Positions 27,964 to 36,115 of a stretch of DNA of 64,000 nucleotides are shown here, piece after piece (the stretch's first letter is position 1; each line of letters opens with the position of its first letter). A program made the translations under genes and the position numbers. The notes below the pieces were generated by a model, which did no database searches, was not told where the DNA came from, and worked only from the letters and a program-made list of their open reading frames with translations. Origin of the DNA: Sediminihaliea albiluteola (GTDB taxonomy: Bacteria > Pseudomonadota > Gammaproteobacteria > Pseudomonadales > Halieaceae); contig NZ_JACFXU010000013.1 of NCBI RefSeq assembly GCF_014077625.1, positions 682,001 to 746,000 of the forward strand, given 5' to 3'.

Positions 27964-29004
27964 TTGCTTTTCAACCCACCACTACTTGAGCTGCTGGTTC
28001 TAGCTGTATTCTTTAGCTATTTCTCCCTCAAAGCTAGCCATGCCTCGGGGCTGCTGGACAATCCAGACCAGCGCAAGCTGCATGACGGCCTGATTCCCTT
28101 GGCTGGTGGGCCGGCGATTTTTCTGACCTTTGCTACGGCTGCCCTGCTCTTTGATATGCCCACAGCAACGACTGGCCTGATACTCTACAGCACGGTGTTT
28201 GCAGTGGGCCTGTTTGACGACCACTCCAATGCCTCGGCTATCTTACGCCTGATCATTCATTTAGTCTGCGGGGCCTTGATGGCAGTGCTCTGCGGAATAG
28301 TCATTACTAACGTGGGCAACCTGCTGGGCTTTGGCAATATCCCCCTGCTGATGTTTGCCGTGCCTCTGACTGCCTTGGCATTTGCGGGGCTGACCAATGC
28401 TTACAATATGATTGATGGCGTAGATGGCTTAGCCAGCGGCTTGGCCTTGGTGCCCTTGGCTATTGTGGTGACACTTATCATCCAACACCAGTCGATGATG
28501 CCGATGCCTCTGATCGCCTTGGTGATTGCTCTGTTGGTGTTCATGCTATTTAACTTGGGGCCCAATACTAAGCTGCTATCCAAGATGTTCCTCGGTGATA
28601 GCGGCAGCAGTCTGCTGGGCTTTATCATCTGCGCAGTGCTAATTTACCAATCCTAGGGCCCAGATGCCCTAATCCGGCCGGTGGCGGCTTTGTGGTTAGC
28701 GGCGGTACCCTTGATCGATATGCTCACCACCGTCCTGCTGCGCCTACGGGCAGGCTTGCACCCGATGAAGCCGGATCGCCGGCATTTGCATCACACCCTG
28801 ATGGATATCGGGCTCAGTGCACGGCAAGTGACTGCCGCCCTGCTTAGCCTGAGCCTAGTGCTTGGGCTATTTGGTATATGGATCAGTGAGATATCAGAAA
28901 CCCTGTCCATGCTGCTTTACTGCGTTTTGTTCCTTGCTAACTGTATGTATATCTTTAAGACGCGGCGCAGCCTCGATGCTGGCCCAGACAAGGTGCCCGT
29001 ATGA
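27964..29004 (+). pseudogene. wecA: WecA-like undecaprenyl-phosphate GlcNAc-1-phosphate transferase interrupted by in-frame TAG
   Basis: MraY/WecA-family membrane enzyme that would start repeat-unit synthesis by placing GlcNAc-1-P on undecaprenyl phosphate. 346 codons with ~10 helices. Catalytic motifs are present: DNPDQRKLHDG (cytoplasmic loop 1), NAYNMIDGVDGLASG, FLGDSGSSLLGF and PDRRHLHH. A TAG codon (28654-28656) follows LIYQS, and the same frame continues GPDALIRPVAALW to the normal end, so one base change separates it from intactness (CAG is the likely parent). The lesion falls after FLGDSG and before the RRHLHH motif, so the truncated protein should be inactive. TTG start with GGAG 6 nt upstream. 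The 3' end overlaps rfaH by 4 nt. Confidence 0.85.
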
Positions 29005-29501
29005 CTTGGCTGGTGGTCTATACCAAGCCACAAAAAGAACAAGTCGCCGAGCATCAGCTCAGCAATCAAGGCTTTAATACCCTGCTGCCAATGATCACCC
29101 AGCGCAAGCGAGTGCGGGGTAAGTGGCAGGATGTGCGCGGCGCCCTCTTCCCGCGCTATTTGTTTATTGAGGTAGCTCTTGGCACCCAGTCCATTGCCTC
29201 GGTGCGCTCTACCATTGGCGTGGTGGATGTACTACGCTTCGGCCAGCAGCCGGCCACAGTGCCAGATACAGTAATTAACTACCTCCGGCAGCAGCAAGCG
29301 GCACTTGAAGCAGGCAGTGAGGCGAATGCTTGGCCGCATAAACCAGGCGACCGAGTAGAAATTTTTGATGGGCCCTTTGCAGGCCTGCAGGGCGTCTATA
29401 AGATGGCCAAGAATCAAGACCGCGCAGCACTGTTAATCGAGCTGCTTGGCCGTCAAAATGAAGTTGTGATTGAGCAACAATTTATAGGGCAAGCTGTATA
29501 A
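29001..29501 (+). CDS. rfaH: Transcription/translation regulatory transformer protein RfaH
   Basis: NusG paralogue that binds RNA polymerase paused at ops sites, suppresses Rho- and H-NS-dependent termination in long surface-polysaccharide operons and recruits ribosomes. 166 aa. The NGN domain begins TWLVVYTKPQKEQVAEHQLSN and contains RGALFPRYLFIEV and SVRSTIGVVDVLRFG; the KOW domain (about 113-160) has PGDRVEIFDGPFAGLQGVY. Its ATG overlaps the wecA stop (ATGA), so it is translationally coupled to wecA and its expression may suffer from the wecA TAG. An ops-like site 6 kb away precedes the leftward polysaccharide run, a plausible local target. Confidence 0.92.
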   Translation: MTWLVVYTKPQKEQVAEHQLSNQGFNTLLPMITQRKRVRGKWQDVRGALFPRYLFIEVALGTQSIASVRSTIGVVDVLRFGQQPATVPDTVINYLRQQQAALEAGSEANAWPHKPGDRVEIFDGPFAGLQGVYKMAKNQDRAALLIELLGRQNEVVIEQQFIGQAV

Positions 29502-29505
29502 GCCT

Positions 29506-29943
29506 ATGCGTTTAAAACCTTTACCCCTTGGCTTTTACAAAGTATTAGCCATTCTCTCCCCCTTGGCTATTTTGATTCTGCTAGCCACGCCCGGCGACAT
29601 CATCTCAGCCGCTATCCGCTGGCTCAGCGACTTACTCTCCCTCAAGCAGGTCGTGAGCAGCTCGCAATTTAGCAACAGCGATAAAGTAGTGCATGCCTTG
29701 CTGTTTTTCTTCTGTAGCTATTTTGTGATTCGGGCACAGTTCTTTGACCGCCTACATTGGCGCTGGATTTTTGCACTACTGGTGTTCTACGCCGGCTTTA
29801 CTGAGCTGCTGCAGTTTCCGATTGCGACCCGCGGCGCCAGTTGGGGGGATTTCGTCGCCGATACCCTGGGCATCGTCCTTGGTATGCTGTGGACCCTAGC
29901 GATTCGGCCTAATCAAGTGGTGTTCAAAGCAAGCTCCGCATAA
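29506..29943 (+). CDS. VanZ-family membrane protein
   Basis: A 145-aa small membrane protein with four predicted helices (PLAILILLATPG; HALLFFFCSYFVI; WIFALLVFYAGFTELLQF; GDFVADTLGIVLGMLWTL). The DKVVHALLFF and GFTELLQ...R-GASWGDFVADTLG signatures define the VanZ-like family. These proteins are common near polysaccharide genes; function outside glycopeptide resistance is unknown. Starts 4 nt after rfaH and ends overlapping the convergent crcB gene by 20 nt. The frame is intact. Confidence 0.85.
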   Translation: MRLKPLPLGFYKVLAILSPLAILILLATPGDIISAAIRWLSDLLSLKQVVSSSQFSNSDKVVHALLFFFCSYFVIRAQFFDRLHWRWIFALLVFYAGFTELLQFPIATRGASWGDFVADTLGIVLGMLWTLAIRPNQVVFKASSA

Positions 29944-30298
29944 GCCAGAGCCCGCTGCCCGCGGCTAATACGCAAAGCACAGCGCTGGCTAGCATATAGC
30001 CCAAGGCGTTAGCGTATTCCCCTGCTTCGATCAGTGTCACCGCCTCCAGTGAGAAGGTAGAGAAGGTGGTAAAGGCGCCGAGAAAGCCCACCATCAACAC
30101 GCCGCGCCAGTCTGAGTGAATCTGCTGGCGCTCAATAAGCACAAAAATCAAACCAATCGCGAATGAGCCCAGCAGGTTAACGAGCAGCGTACCGATAGGC
30201 CAGCGGCCTTCCCAGAGGCTGTGCACCCAGGTGGAGACCAAGTAGCGTGCAGTGGAGCCAGCGGCGCCGCCTAGGGCAATAAACAAAAGATACTTCAT
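29924..30298 (-). CDS. crcB: Fluoride ion channel CrcB/Fluc
   Basis: A 124-aa four-helix inner-membrane fluoride exporter (dual-topology dimer). Diagnostic segments are LGGAAGSTARYLVS (helix 1), GTLLVNLLGSFAIGL with the channel Asn, GFLGAFTTFSTFSLEAV (the FTTFSTFS Phe box and Thr/Ser pore track) and the C-terminal helix. Start overlaps the rarA stop by 4 nt, so it is co-translated with rarA. Neither a fluoride riboswitch nor a regulatory element is visible. It marks the right border of the polysaccharide insertion. Confidence 0.95.
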   Translation of the reverse strand: MKYLLFIALGGAAGSTARYLVSTWVHSLWEGRWPIGTLLVNLLGSFAIGLIFVLIERQQIHSDWRGVLMVGFLGAFTTFSTFSLEAVTLIEAGEYANALGYMLASAVLCVLAAGSGLWLMRSLL

Positions 30299-31644
30299 GA
30301 TGGGTAGCGCTTATTGGGGCTTTGGGCATCGAGTTCTTTCAGGTAAGCCAGTTTAGCGCGGATTTTCTGCTCAAGGCCACGCTCGACGGGCTGGTAGTAC
30401 TGCCGGTCTTGCAGCTCTTCCGGTAAATAGTTTTCCCCGGCGGCATAGGCCTCTGGCTCATCGTGGGCGTAGCGATACTCTGCGCCATAGTTTTCCGCTT
30501 TCATCAGTTGAGTCGGTGCATTGCGCAAGTGCAGGGGCACTTCGTAGCTAGGGCTGGCGGCCACTTCAGCGCTAGCTTTGTTGTAAGCTATGTAGACTGC
30601 GTTACTTTTGGGGGCGCTGGCCAGGTAAGTGATGGCTTGCGCGATAGCCAGCTCGCCTTCTGGGCTACCTAAGCGTTCCTGTACCTGCCAGGCATCAAGG
30701 CACAAGCCCAGCGCCCTTGGGTCGGCATTGCCAATATCCTCACTGGCCATACGCACCACGCGCCGAGCGATATACAGCGGGTCACAGCCGCCATCGAGCA
30801 TGCGGCAAAACCAATACAAGGCGCCATCGGGTGAGCTGCCGCGTACGGCTTTGTGCAAGGCGCTGATTTGGTCATAGAACAAGTCACCGCCCTTATCGAA
30901 GCGGCGCAGTGAAGCCTGTAAGACTTCCGCTAATGTCTCTTCAGTGATCTGACGAGCGCCCTTAGCCTTAGCACCCTCTTCGGGCTCTTCAGCTAAATCG
31001 GCAGCAAGCTCCAACAAGTTTAATGCTCGCCTGGCGTCACCATCAGCTTGCTGGGCGATCAAGTGCAGGCAGTCATCATCGGCAGTCGCTGACGGCTCCA
31101 GCGCTGCTAGGCCACGGCGCAGCACGCCCAAGAGCTCATCTGCCTCTAGGGAGCGGAGCTTATACACACGCGCCCGGGATAAGAGCGCGTTATTCAGCTC
31201 AAAGGAAGGGTTTTCGGTAGTGGCGCCGATAAATATTAAGGTGCCATCTTCGACGTAGGGCAGAAAGGCATCCTGCTGGGATTTATTAAAGCGGTGTACC
31301 TCGTCCACAAAGAGCACGGTATCGCGGCCATGGCTTTTGTGTTGCTTGGCCTGAGCAATGGCATCGCGGATTTCTTTAACCCCAGAGAGCACCGCCGAGA
31401 TTTGCAGAAAATGGGCATCGGCATTGGCCGCAACAATGCGCGCCAAAGTGGTTTTACCCACCCCGGGCGGCCCCCAAAAAACCATCGAGTGCAGCTGGCG
31501 CTTGTCGATGGCCTGGCGCAGTGGCTTACCGGGGCCTAGGATATGGGATTGTCCGGCATAGGCTTCGAGATTGTCGGGGCGCAGTCGCGCAGCTAGGGGC
31601 TGATAGCCAGCATCGCTTTGCGCGGCAAATAGATCAGTGGTCAT
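30295..31644 (-). CDS. rarA: Replication-associated recombination protein A (MgsA/RarA)
   Basis: AAA+ ATPase working at stalled replication forks, related to clamp loaders and yeast Mgs1. 449 aa from the chosen ATG. PLAARLRPDNLEAYAGQSHIL is the N-terminal signature; Walker A GPPGVGKTTLARI, the FVDEVHRFNKSQQDAFLP region (Walker B), sensor 1 GATTENPSFE and the C-terminal tetramerisation domain (SFxx-like LHKAVRGSSPDGALYWFCRML) are present. The GTG five codons upstream gives a longer frame but lacks a ribosome site; AGGA lies just before the ATG. Forms a unit with crcB. Borders the flavoprotein insertion. Confidence 0.95.
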   Translation of the reverse strand: MTTDLFAAQSDAGYQPLAARLRPDNLEAYAGQSHILGPGKPLRQAIDKRQLHSMVFWGPPGVGKTTLARIVAANADAHFLQISAVLSGVKEIRDAIAQAKQHKSHGRDTVLFVDEVHRFNKSQQDAFLPYVEDGTLIFIGATTENPSFELNNALLSRARVYKLRSLEADELLGVLRRGLAALEPSATADDDCLHLIAQQADGDARRALNLLELAADLAEEPEEGAKAKGARQITEETLAEVLQASLRRFDKGGDLFYDQISALHKAVRGSSPDGALYWFCRMLDGGCDPLYIARRVVRMASEDIGNADPRALGLCLDAWQVQERLGSPEGELAIAQAITYLASAPKSNAVYIAYNKASAEVAASPSYEVPLHLRNAPTQLMKAENYGAEYRYAHDEPEAYAAGENYLPEELQDRQYYQPVERGLEQKIRAKLAYLKELDAQSPNKRYPS

Positions 31645-31675
31645 GGGTCCTGCAGGCACTTTGCTTCAATTTGCT

Positions 31676-31796
31676 GGCAAAGGTATCACAAAGGCGCTTT
31701 GAGTGACCAAGCATCACAGCAACCAAGACATTCAGTGCGCCATTTACAATTAATCTATTTGGTTGAATTTCTTATTTTTAACCTGATTGGTTTAAA
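31676..31796. repeat. Left copy of the 121-bp direct repeat flanking the flavoprotein module
   Basis: A 25-bp identical core (GGCAAAGGTATCACAAAGGC then GCTTT) and a 48-bp end block with identical length (ATTAA...TTGGTTTAAA; about 70% identity) also occur at 39591-39712, the same distance apart (73 vs 74 bp) and in the same orientation. Confidence 0.85.
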
Positions 31797-31818
31797 CAGG
31801 TAAGCCTAAAAAAAGCAA

Positions 31819-33477
31819 CTAGCTCTTTGCCAGACTCTTTCCAGCTATATATGCAAAGGTCATTGCAGGGCCAATGGTGCCACCTCCACCACCATAGAGT
31901 GAGCCTGGTGAACCTACTCCAGCACAATTTCCCGATGCATAAAGTCCTTTGATAGGGTTTCCAAATACATCTATCACCTGTGCCTCGCCATTAACGCGGA
32001 GGCCACCGCATGTACCTAGATCAGCAGGGCTGATTTCGGCACCGTAAAATGGAGGTTTAGACAATGCACCTAAGGTTCTTTTTGGATCATTGACACCGTA
32101 GGTATCATAAAGACTCTCTCCGCGCGTAAAGTCTTCATCAACACCTTTGGTGGCAAATTCGTTGAAGCGCTCTACCGTTTTTTTCAAGCCTTGTTTATCA
32201 ATCGATAGTTTTTCTGCTAGCTCCTCAAGTGAGTCAGCCTTTATCACCCAGCTTGGTAGAGCCTCATCGACGGTCTTCCCTGCCAACGGATAGTTTTCTC
32301 GATATCTTTGATCGAATATATGGTAGGCAGGCAAATTTTGATAGCCGAGCTCCCCCCAATTTTGCCAGCTATGATAAGAACGCCATGTGGAGTCGTAATC
32401 TGCCGCCTCGTTGCAAAAACGTTCGCCATAACGGTTGACGGCAATACAGCCTGCATTGCGACGCTCGATTTGAGCATCCAAAGCAATGCCTCCAAGCAAT
32501 TGACCATTGGCCTGCGCATCGCCTTTGTAGACAGTGATCCCCCACACTTCATTCATATTGCGCAGGTCGGCACCAGCCGCCATGCCCATATGAATGCCAT
32601 CCCCAGTATTTGTTTCTGCGCCTAATGTGTAAGGTGATGGGCCACGTAAGAAATGCTTCTTCATTTCTGAGTTTCGTTCAAAACCACCGCTGGCCATCAA
32701 CACGCCATCGCGAGCTGCAATCGTGATCAACTCGCCTTCGTATTCAGCTACTACACCGGTCACTTCACGATGACCTTGTGAGTTTTCTTTAAATAACAAA
32801 CGCTTGGCGGGTGCCGCGGTTAACAATTGTCCCCCTGCATCTATAAATGCCTGCAATATACTTGTAACAAGCAAGCCACCCGCCATGCTTACACTCGCCT
32901 GCACTGGCTCAAGTGAACGCCCTTTAACATTCGAACCTTTCCATTCAGGGTGATAATCAGCGACCTCCCCCATTAATTTTGAGACGCGAAATTTTAGGGA
33001 AGTGTTGGCCTCAATAAAATCCACCATATCGGGGCCGTTATCAACAAAAGCGTCAATAATTTCATCACTCGATTGACCTTGTGCTAACTGATTTAAGTAT
33101 TGCAGAGACATTTCTCGAGAGTCATGCAATCCTTCGCGTTTCATAACACGATTATTGGGTACCCAAAAAACCCCTCCCGACACAACCGTATTCCCACCTG
33201 GCGCAGTATTTTTTTCCAATACCAAGACACGCTTGCCGGCCTTTGCTGCAGCCAGCGCAGCCACAAGTCCAGTACCAGAGCCAATGACCACAACATCAAC
33301 CTCTCGATCCCATTGTTGAGGTCTTGAATACGAGGAGCTAGCAGTTTCAGCCGGCTCATAAGTGCTAGGTGCAGCGACCACCCTCCCTGCACCCAAGGTA
33401 CTAACAGCGGCAGTTGCCAACAACGAACCTTTGAGAAGGGAGCGCCGATTCATTTGATCATCTTGGTTGGGCATCAA
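31819..33477 (-). CDS. Tat-exported FAD-dependent oxidoreductase (fumarate reductase/ketosteroid dehydrogenase-like)
   Basis: A 552-aa flavoprotein of the FAD_binding_2 family. Tat signal near the N-terminus (NRRSLLKGSLLATAAVSTL). Dinucleotide motif VDVVVIGSGTGLVAALAAAKAG (about 59-80), then VLEKNTAPGGNTVVSGG, MASGGFERN, the TGDGIHMGMAAGA motif and the C-terminal FAD site GLYASGNCAGVGSPGSLYGGGG. Relatives reduce or dehydrogenate unsaturated carboxylic acids or 3-keto steroids; the exact substrate is unknown. No c-type haem motif (CxxCH) is visible, so it is not a flavocytochrome c. Next gene upstream is the TonB-dependent receptor, transcribed in the same direction. Confidence 0.85.
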   Translation of the reverse strand: MMPNQDDQMNRRSLLKGSLLATAAVSTLGAGRVVAAPSTYEPAETASSSYSRPQQWDREVDVVVIGSGTGLVAALAAAKAGKRVLVLEKNTAPGGNTVVSGGVFWVPNNRVMKREGLHDSREMSLQYLNQLAQGQSSDEIIDAFVDNGPDMVDFIEANTSLKFRVSKLMGEVADYHPEWKGSNVKGRSLEPVQASVSMAGGLLVTSILQAFIDAGGQLLTAAPAKRLLFKENSQGHREVTGVVAEYEGELITIAARDGVLMASGGFERNSEMKKHFLRGPSPYTLGAETNTGDGIHMGMAAGADLRNMNEVWGITVYKGDAQANGQLLGGIALDAQIERRNAGCIAVNRYGERFCNEAADYDSTWRSYHSWQNWGELGYQNLPAYHIFDQRYRENYPLAGKTVDEALPSWVIKADSLEELAEKLSIDKQGLKKTVERFNEFATKGVDEDFTRGESLYDTYGVNDPKRTLGALSKPPFYGAEISPADLGTCGGLRVNGEAQVIDVFGNPIKGLYASGNCAGVGSPGSLYGGGGGTIGPAMTFAYIAGKSLAKS

Positions 33478-33574
33478 ATAACCTCTACTAGCTATTAATT
33501 ACCTTTACGCCGTTCAAATGGCGAAGTTTGGTTCGCCTATACAACATCTAAACAGGGCTTAAGTTCAAAAAGGA

Positions 33575-35890
33575 CTAAAACTCATAACCAAGTGTCGCAC
33601 CGTAGCTTCTCTCCCAGCCAATACGAGCTTGGATATAGCCGGGTTCAGTTCCAACTGGCTGACGAGCAATGTCAGTGAAATAATCTTTATCGGCCAGGTT
33701 TTTACCCCACAATTTCAAAGACCAGCCACCGGGAAAGTCAAAGCCAAGGCTCGCATTGAATAAGCCATAGGATTCGATAACTTGCATCGGATCGCCACCA
33801 AGCCCAACTGAATGCGCATAAGAATTACCGCGATAGGCATACTCTCCCCTCAGATGCCAGGTGAAATACCCGTCCATCGCATCATCTTCATACTGAAGCG
33901 CTATATTGCCAGACCATTTTGGAGAAGCAGGTAGTTCCCTGCCACTGAGATCCTGCGCCCCCTCAACGGGGTTGTTCGGGCAGGTGCCAAAAGCGAGTTG
34001 GTAGTTATCGCAGGTTGCACCCAAGTATTTATCGTATTCAACTTCGTTGTACAAAGCATTGACTGCAAGCTCAAGGTTATTCGTAGCCATCCATAGCACC
34101 TCTAACTCAACACCCTGCCCTGTTACTTCAGCATTTTGAGTGATAAAGGAAAAAGCCTCAGAGTTGTAAAGCACCGCCTGGTAACCATCGTAGTCTGTAT
34201 GATAGATAGAAGCTCCAAGCCTTAAAGTTCGATCAAATAAATAGCCTTTCAAACCCGCCTCATAGCTAACAGCAATCTCAGTATCGTAATTGGGTTCACC
34301 AAGATTATTAACGCCCCCTAAACGAAAACCGCGATCAACTCCCGCATAGAGCACTATATCGTCATCTAAGTTATACAAAACCTTCAAGGTCCCGCCCCAT
34401 GCACTCTCTTTAGAAGAGCTTTTATCAAAGACGCTCGTATCAAGTGGCTGCTCACTATATATGCCCTGAAAGTTCTCTAGGCTATTTCTTCCATCTCCTT
34501 TTTCTGATGTGTAACGAGCGCCGGCTATAAGCTCCCACTTTGGTGCAAAATGCCATGAGTTATGCGTGAATAGTGAATACATGTCTTTTTCAATCTCAAT
34601 ATACTGAGCGAGAGGAAAGACAAACCCCGGGAAAACGTAGCCAAAATCTCCGCGAGTACCAGGTGAGTCATATCGAGATACAAAAATACCCGACATTGAA
34701 GTGAAGTTTTGACTGTCGTAATTTAAACGTAATTCCGACGTAGTGTAATCAATCTCCTGATCACCTTGCGCATAAAACCCTTCTACAACACCATTGCTGG
34801 CATTGTAGCCACCCAATAGGGCACTACCGCCATACTTGTCTTGGTTCATCTGGTGCGCAGAAATCGAGGTCAAACTCCAGTTTTCACTAATATCATAATC
34901 GATATGCAGTGACACCAGCTCATTTCTCATCTTTTCAGTGAGCGGGAAGAGCATCTGAACTTTTCGATCAAAAGGATCTGCCGATGTTAATTTAATACCT
35001 TTATTTTCTGCTTCCGTAATGGTCTGCACACCGTAGCTAATAATATCCAGTCCATCGACCGCCCCACCAGCTTGGCTACTATTTCTTCGGTTGTACTCTA
35101 ATATCATCCGCAGGCTGTCAATTGGCTCGTACAAGAGCTGAGCAGAAAAGCCATTTGACTCCAGTTTACGGCGAGAATTATCAACAGTATTCTTTACCTG
35201 ATCCTCCACCTGATTGTCGTAGGCGGCAATACGGAATGCCATAGTATTACTTACGTCACCGCCTAGTGCCCCGCGATACTGTTGATTATCATGGGAGCCA
35301 TAATTAACAGAAAACTTTCCGTTCCAACCTTCGTCAAGCTGTGGCCGTTGATTGTAGAAAGCTATTGCTCCGGCTGACACAGACTCACCAAATAGTGTGG
35401 ACTGGGGGCCCTTAAGTATTTCAACTCGAGTTAAATCGCCCAAATCTAGGTCGGAAGCTACTGACTGCCCGCCTTGTAGTTGAGTCATTAAAGGTATGTC
35501 ATTATAAAAGAAGCCGATTGAGGGCCGTATATTTGAGCCTTCATCTGGCCCCACACCTCTTATTTTGATTTTAGTATTCCTACCTACCTGGTCTGAGTTG
35601 ATAAAGATACCAGGGGTAATATTAGACAGCTGATTCACCTCAGTAATAGTTGACGCTGATAGCGCCTGAGCATTTAGCACGTTGACGGTAGACGGCACAT
35701 CTTGCAGGCTCTGCTCACGCTTCTGAGCCGTCACAACTACTTCTTCTAGTGCTTTGACACTGCCTTGCGCCTGCAAATGCGTAGAGCTGAAGGCGCCCAC
35801 TGCCATAGCTATACTGAGCACCATCGTTTTCTTTTGCATGTTCACTGCTAATCCTCGACTATCTTCATTATTCATTTTTAGTGCCCCCAC
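33575..35890 (-). CDS. TonB-dependent outer-membrane receptor
   Basis: A 771-aa TonB-dependent transporter. A signal peptide is preceded by an extended N-terminus; a start at NMQKKTMVLSIAMAVGAF fits the signal peptide best. The TonB box is ALEEVVVTAQKREQ, the plug domain follows (QDVPSTVNVLNAQAL, KIRGVGPDEGSNIRPSIGFF, LKGPQSTLFGESVSAGAIAF), then a 22-strand barrel ending in aromatic GYEF. The plug sequence resembles receptors for hydrophobic substrates such as terpenes and aromatics in Cellvibrionales and Sphingomonads rather than siderophores (inference). Lies between two flavoprotein genes, implying substrate uptake for them. A divergent promoter region (35891-36115) is shared with the second flavoprotein. 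Confidence 0.92.
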   Translation of the reverse strand: MGALKMNNEDSRGLAVNMQKKTMVLSIAMAVGAFSSTHLQAQGSVKALEEVVVTAQKREQSLQDVPSTVNVLNAQALSASTITEVNQLSNITPGIFINSDQVGRNTKIKIRGVGPDEGSNIRPSIGFFYNDIPLMTQLQGGQSVASDLDLGDLTRVEILKGPQSTLFGESVSAGAIAFYNQRPQLDEGWNGKFSVNYGSHDNQQYRGALGGDVSNTMAFRIAAYDNQVEDQVKNTVDNSRRKLESNGFSAQLLYEPIDSLRMILEYNRRNSSQAGGAVDGLDIISYGVQTITEAENKGIKLTSADPFDRKVQMLFPLTEKMRNELVSLHIDYDISENWSLTSISAHQMNQDKYGGSALLGGYNASNGVVEGFYAQGDQEIDYTTSELRLNYDSQNFTSMSGIFVSRYDSPGTRGDFGYVFPGFVFPLAQYIEIEKDMYSLFTHNSWHFAPKWELIAGARYTSEKGDGRNSLENFQGIYSEQPLDTSVFDKSSSKESAWGGTLKVLYNLDDDIVLYAGVDRGFRLGGVNNLGEPNYDTEIAVSYEAGLKGYLFDRTLRLGASIYHTDYDGYQAVLYNSEAFSFITQNAEVTGQGVELEVLWMATNNLELAVNALYNEVEYDKYLGATCDNYQLAFGTCPNNPVEGAQDLSGRELPASPKWSGNIALQYEDDAMDGYFTWHLRGEYAYRGNSYAHSVGLGGDPMQVIESYGLFNASLGFDFPGGWSLKLWGKNLADKDYFTDIARQPVGTEPGYIQARIGWERSYGATLGYEF

Positions 35891-36115
35891 AGGAAAATAG
35901 GTTTTATCTTATCCTTCAAGAACTCGCCGTCCTTAAATAATTATTCACCTTATTATCAAAGAGTTAGTATCACAATGGGTCAATTGACCCATAGCTAAAC
36001 AGTAAGCTCTTATTTATTGTCATTATGAAATTTGAGTTTTTCGGTACATGACCTGAGTATGTGCCCAAAGTAGCTGGGCGTTGATCGAGGCCAGCCCCGC
36101 AATAATAAGATCATA
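35891..36115. promoter_or_regulatory. Divergent promoter region of receptor and flavoprotein 2
   Basis: 225 bp between oppositely transcribed genes. It contains the palindrome GGGTCAATTGACCC at 35974-35987, a plausible operator for the LuxR-type or another regulator. No unambiguous -35/-10 pair was assigned. Confidence 0.5.

Noticed and set aside
10514-28656. Genetic-code change or programmed read-through of TAG/TAA in wecA, capA and the glycosyltransferase
   Set aside because: TAG ends infA (invariant length), cysG and purB at their conserved C-termini, so TAG is a normal stop. No suppressor tRNA or read-through signal is visible in the window.
6181-29943. Prophage or integrative element as the source of the polysaccharide locus
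   Set aside because: No integrase, phage structural gene or tRNA attachment site was found. The locus has the usual content and order of a serotype-type cluster.
31819-33477. Flavocytochrome c fumarate reductase
   Set aside because: No haem-binding CxxCH motif is visible; only the flavoprotein domain is supported.
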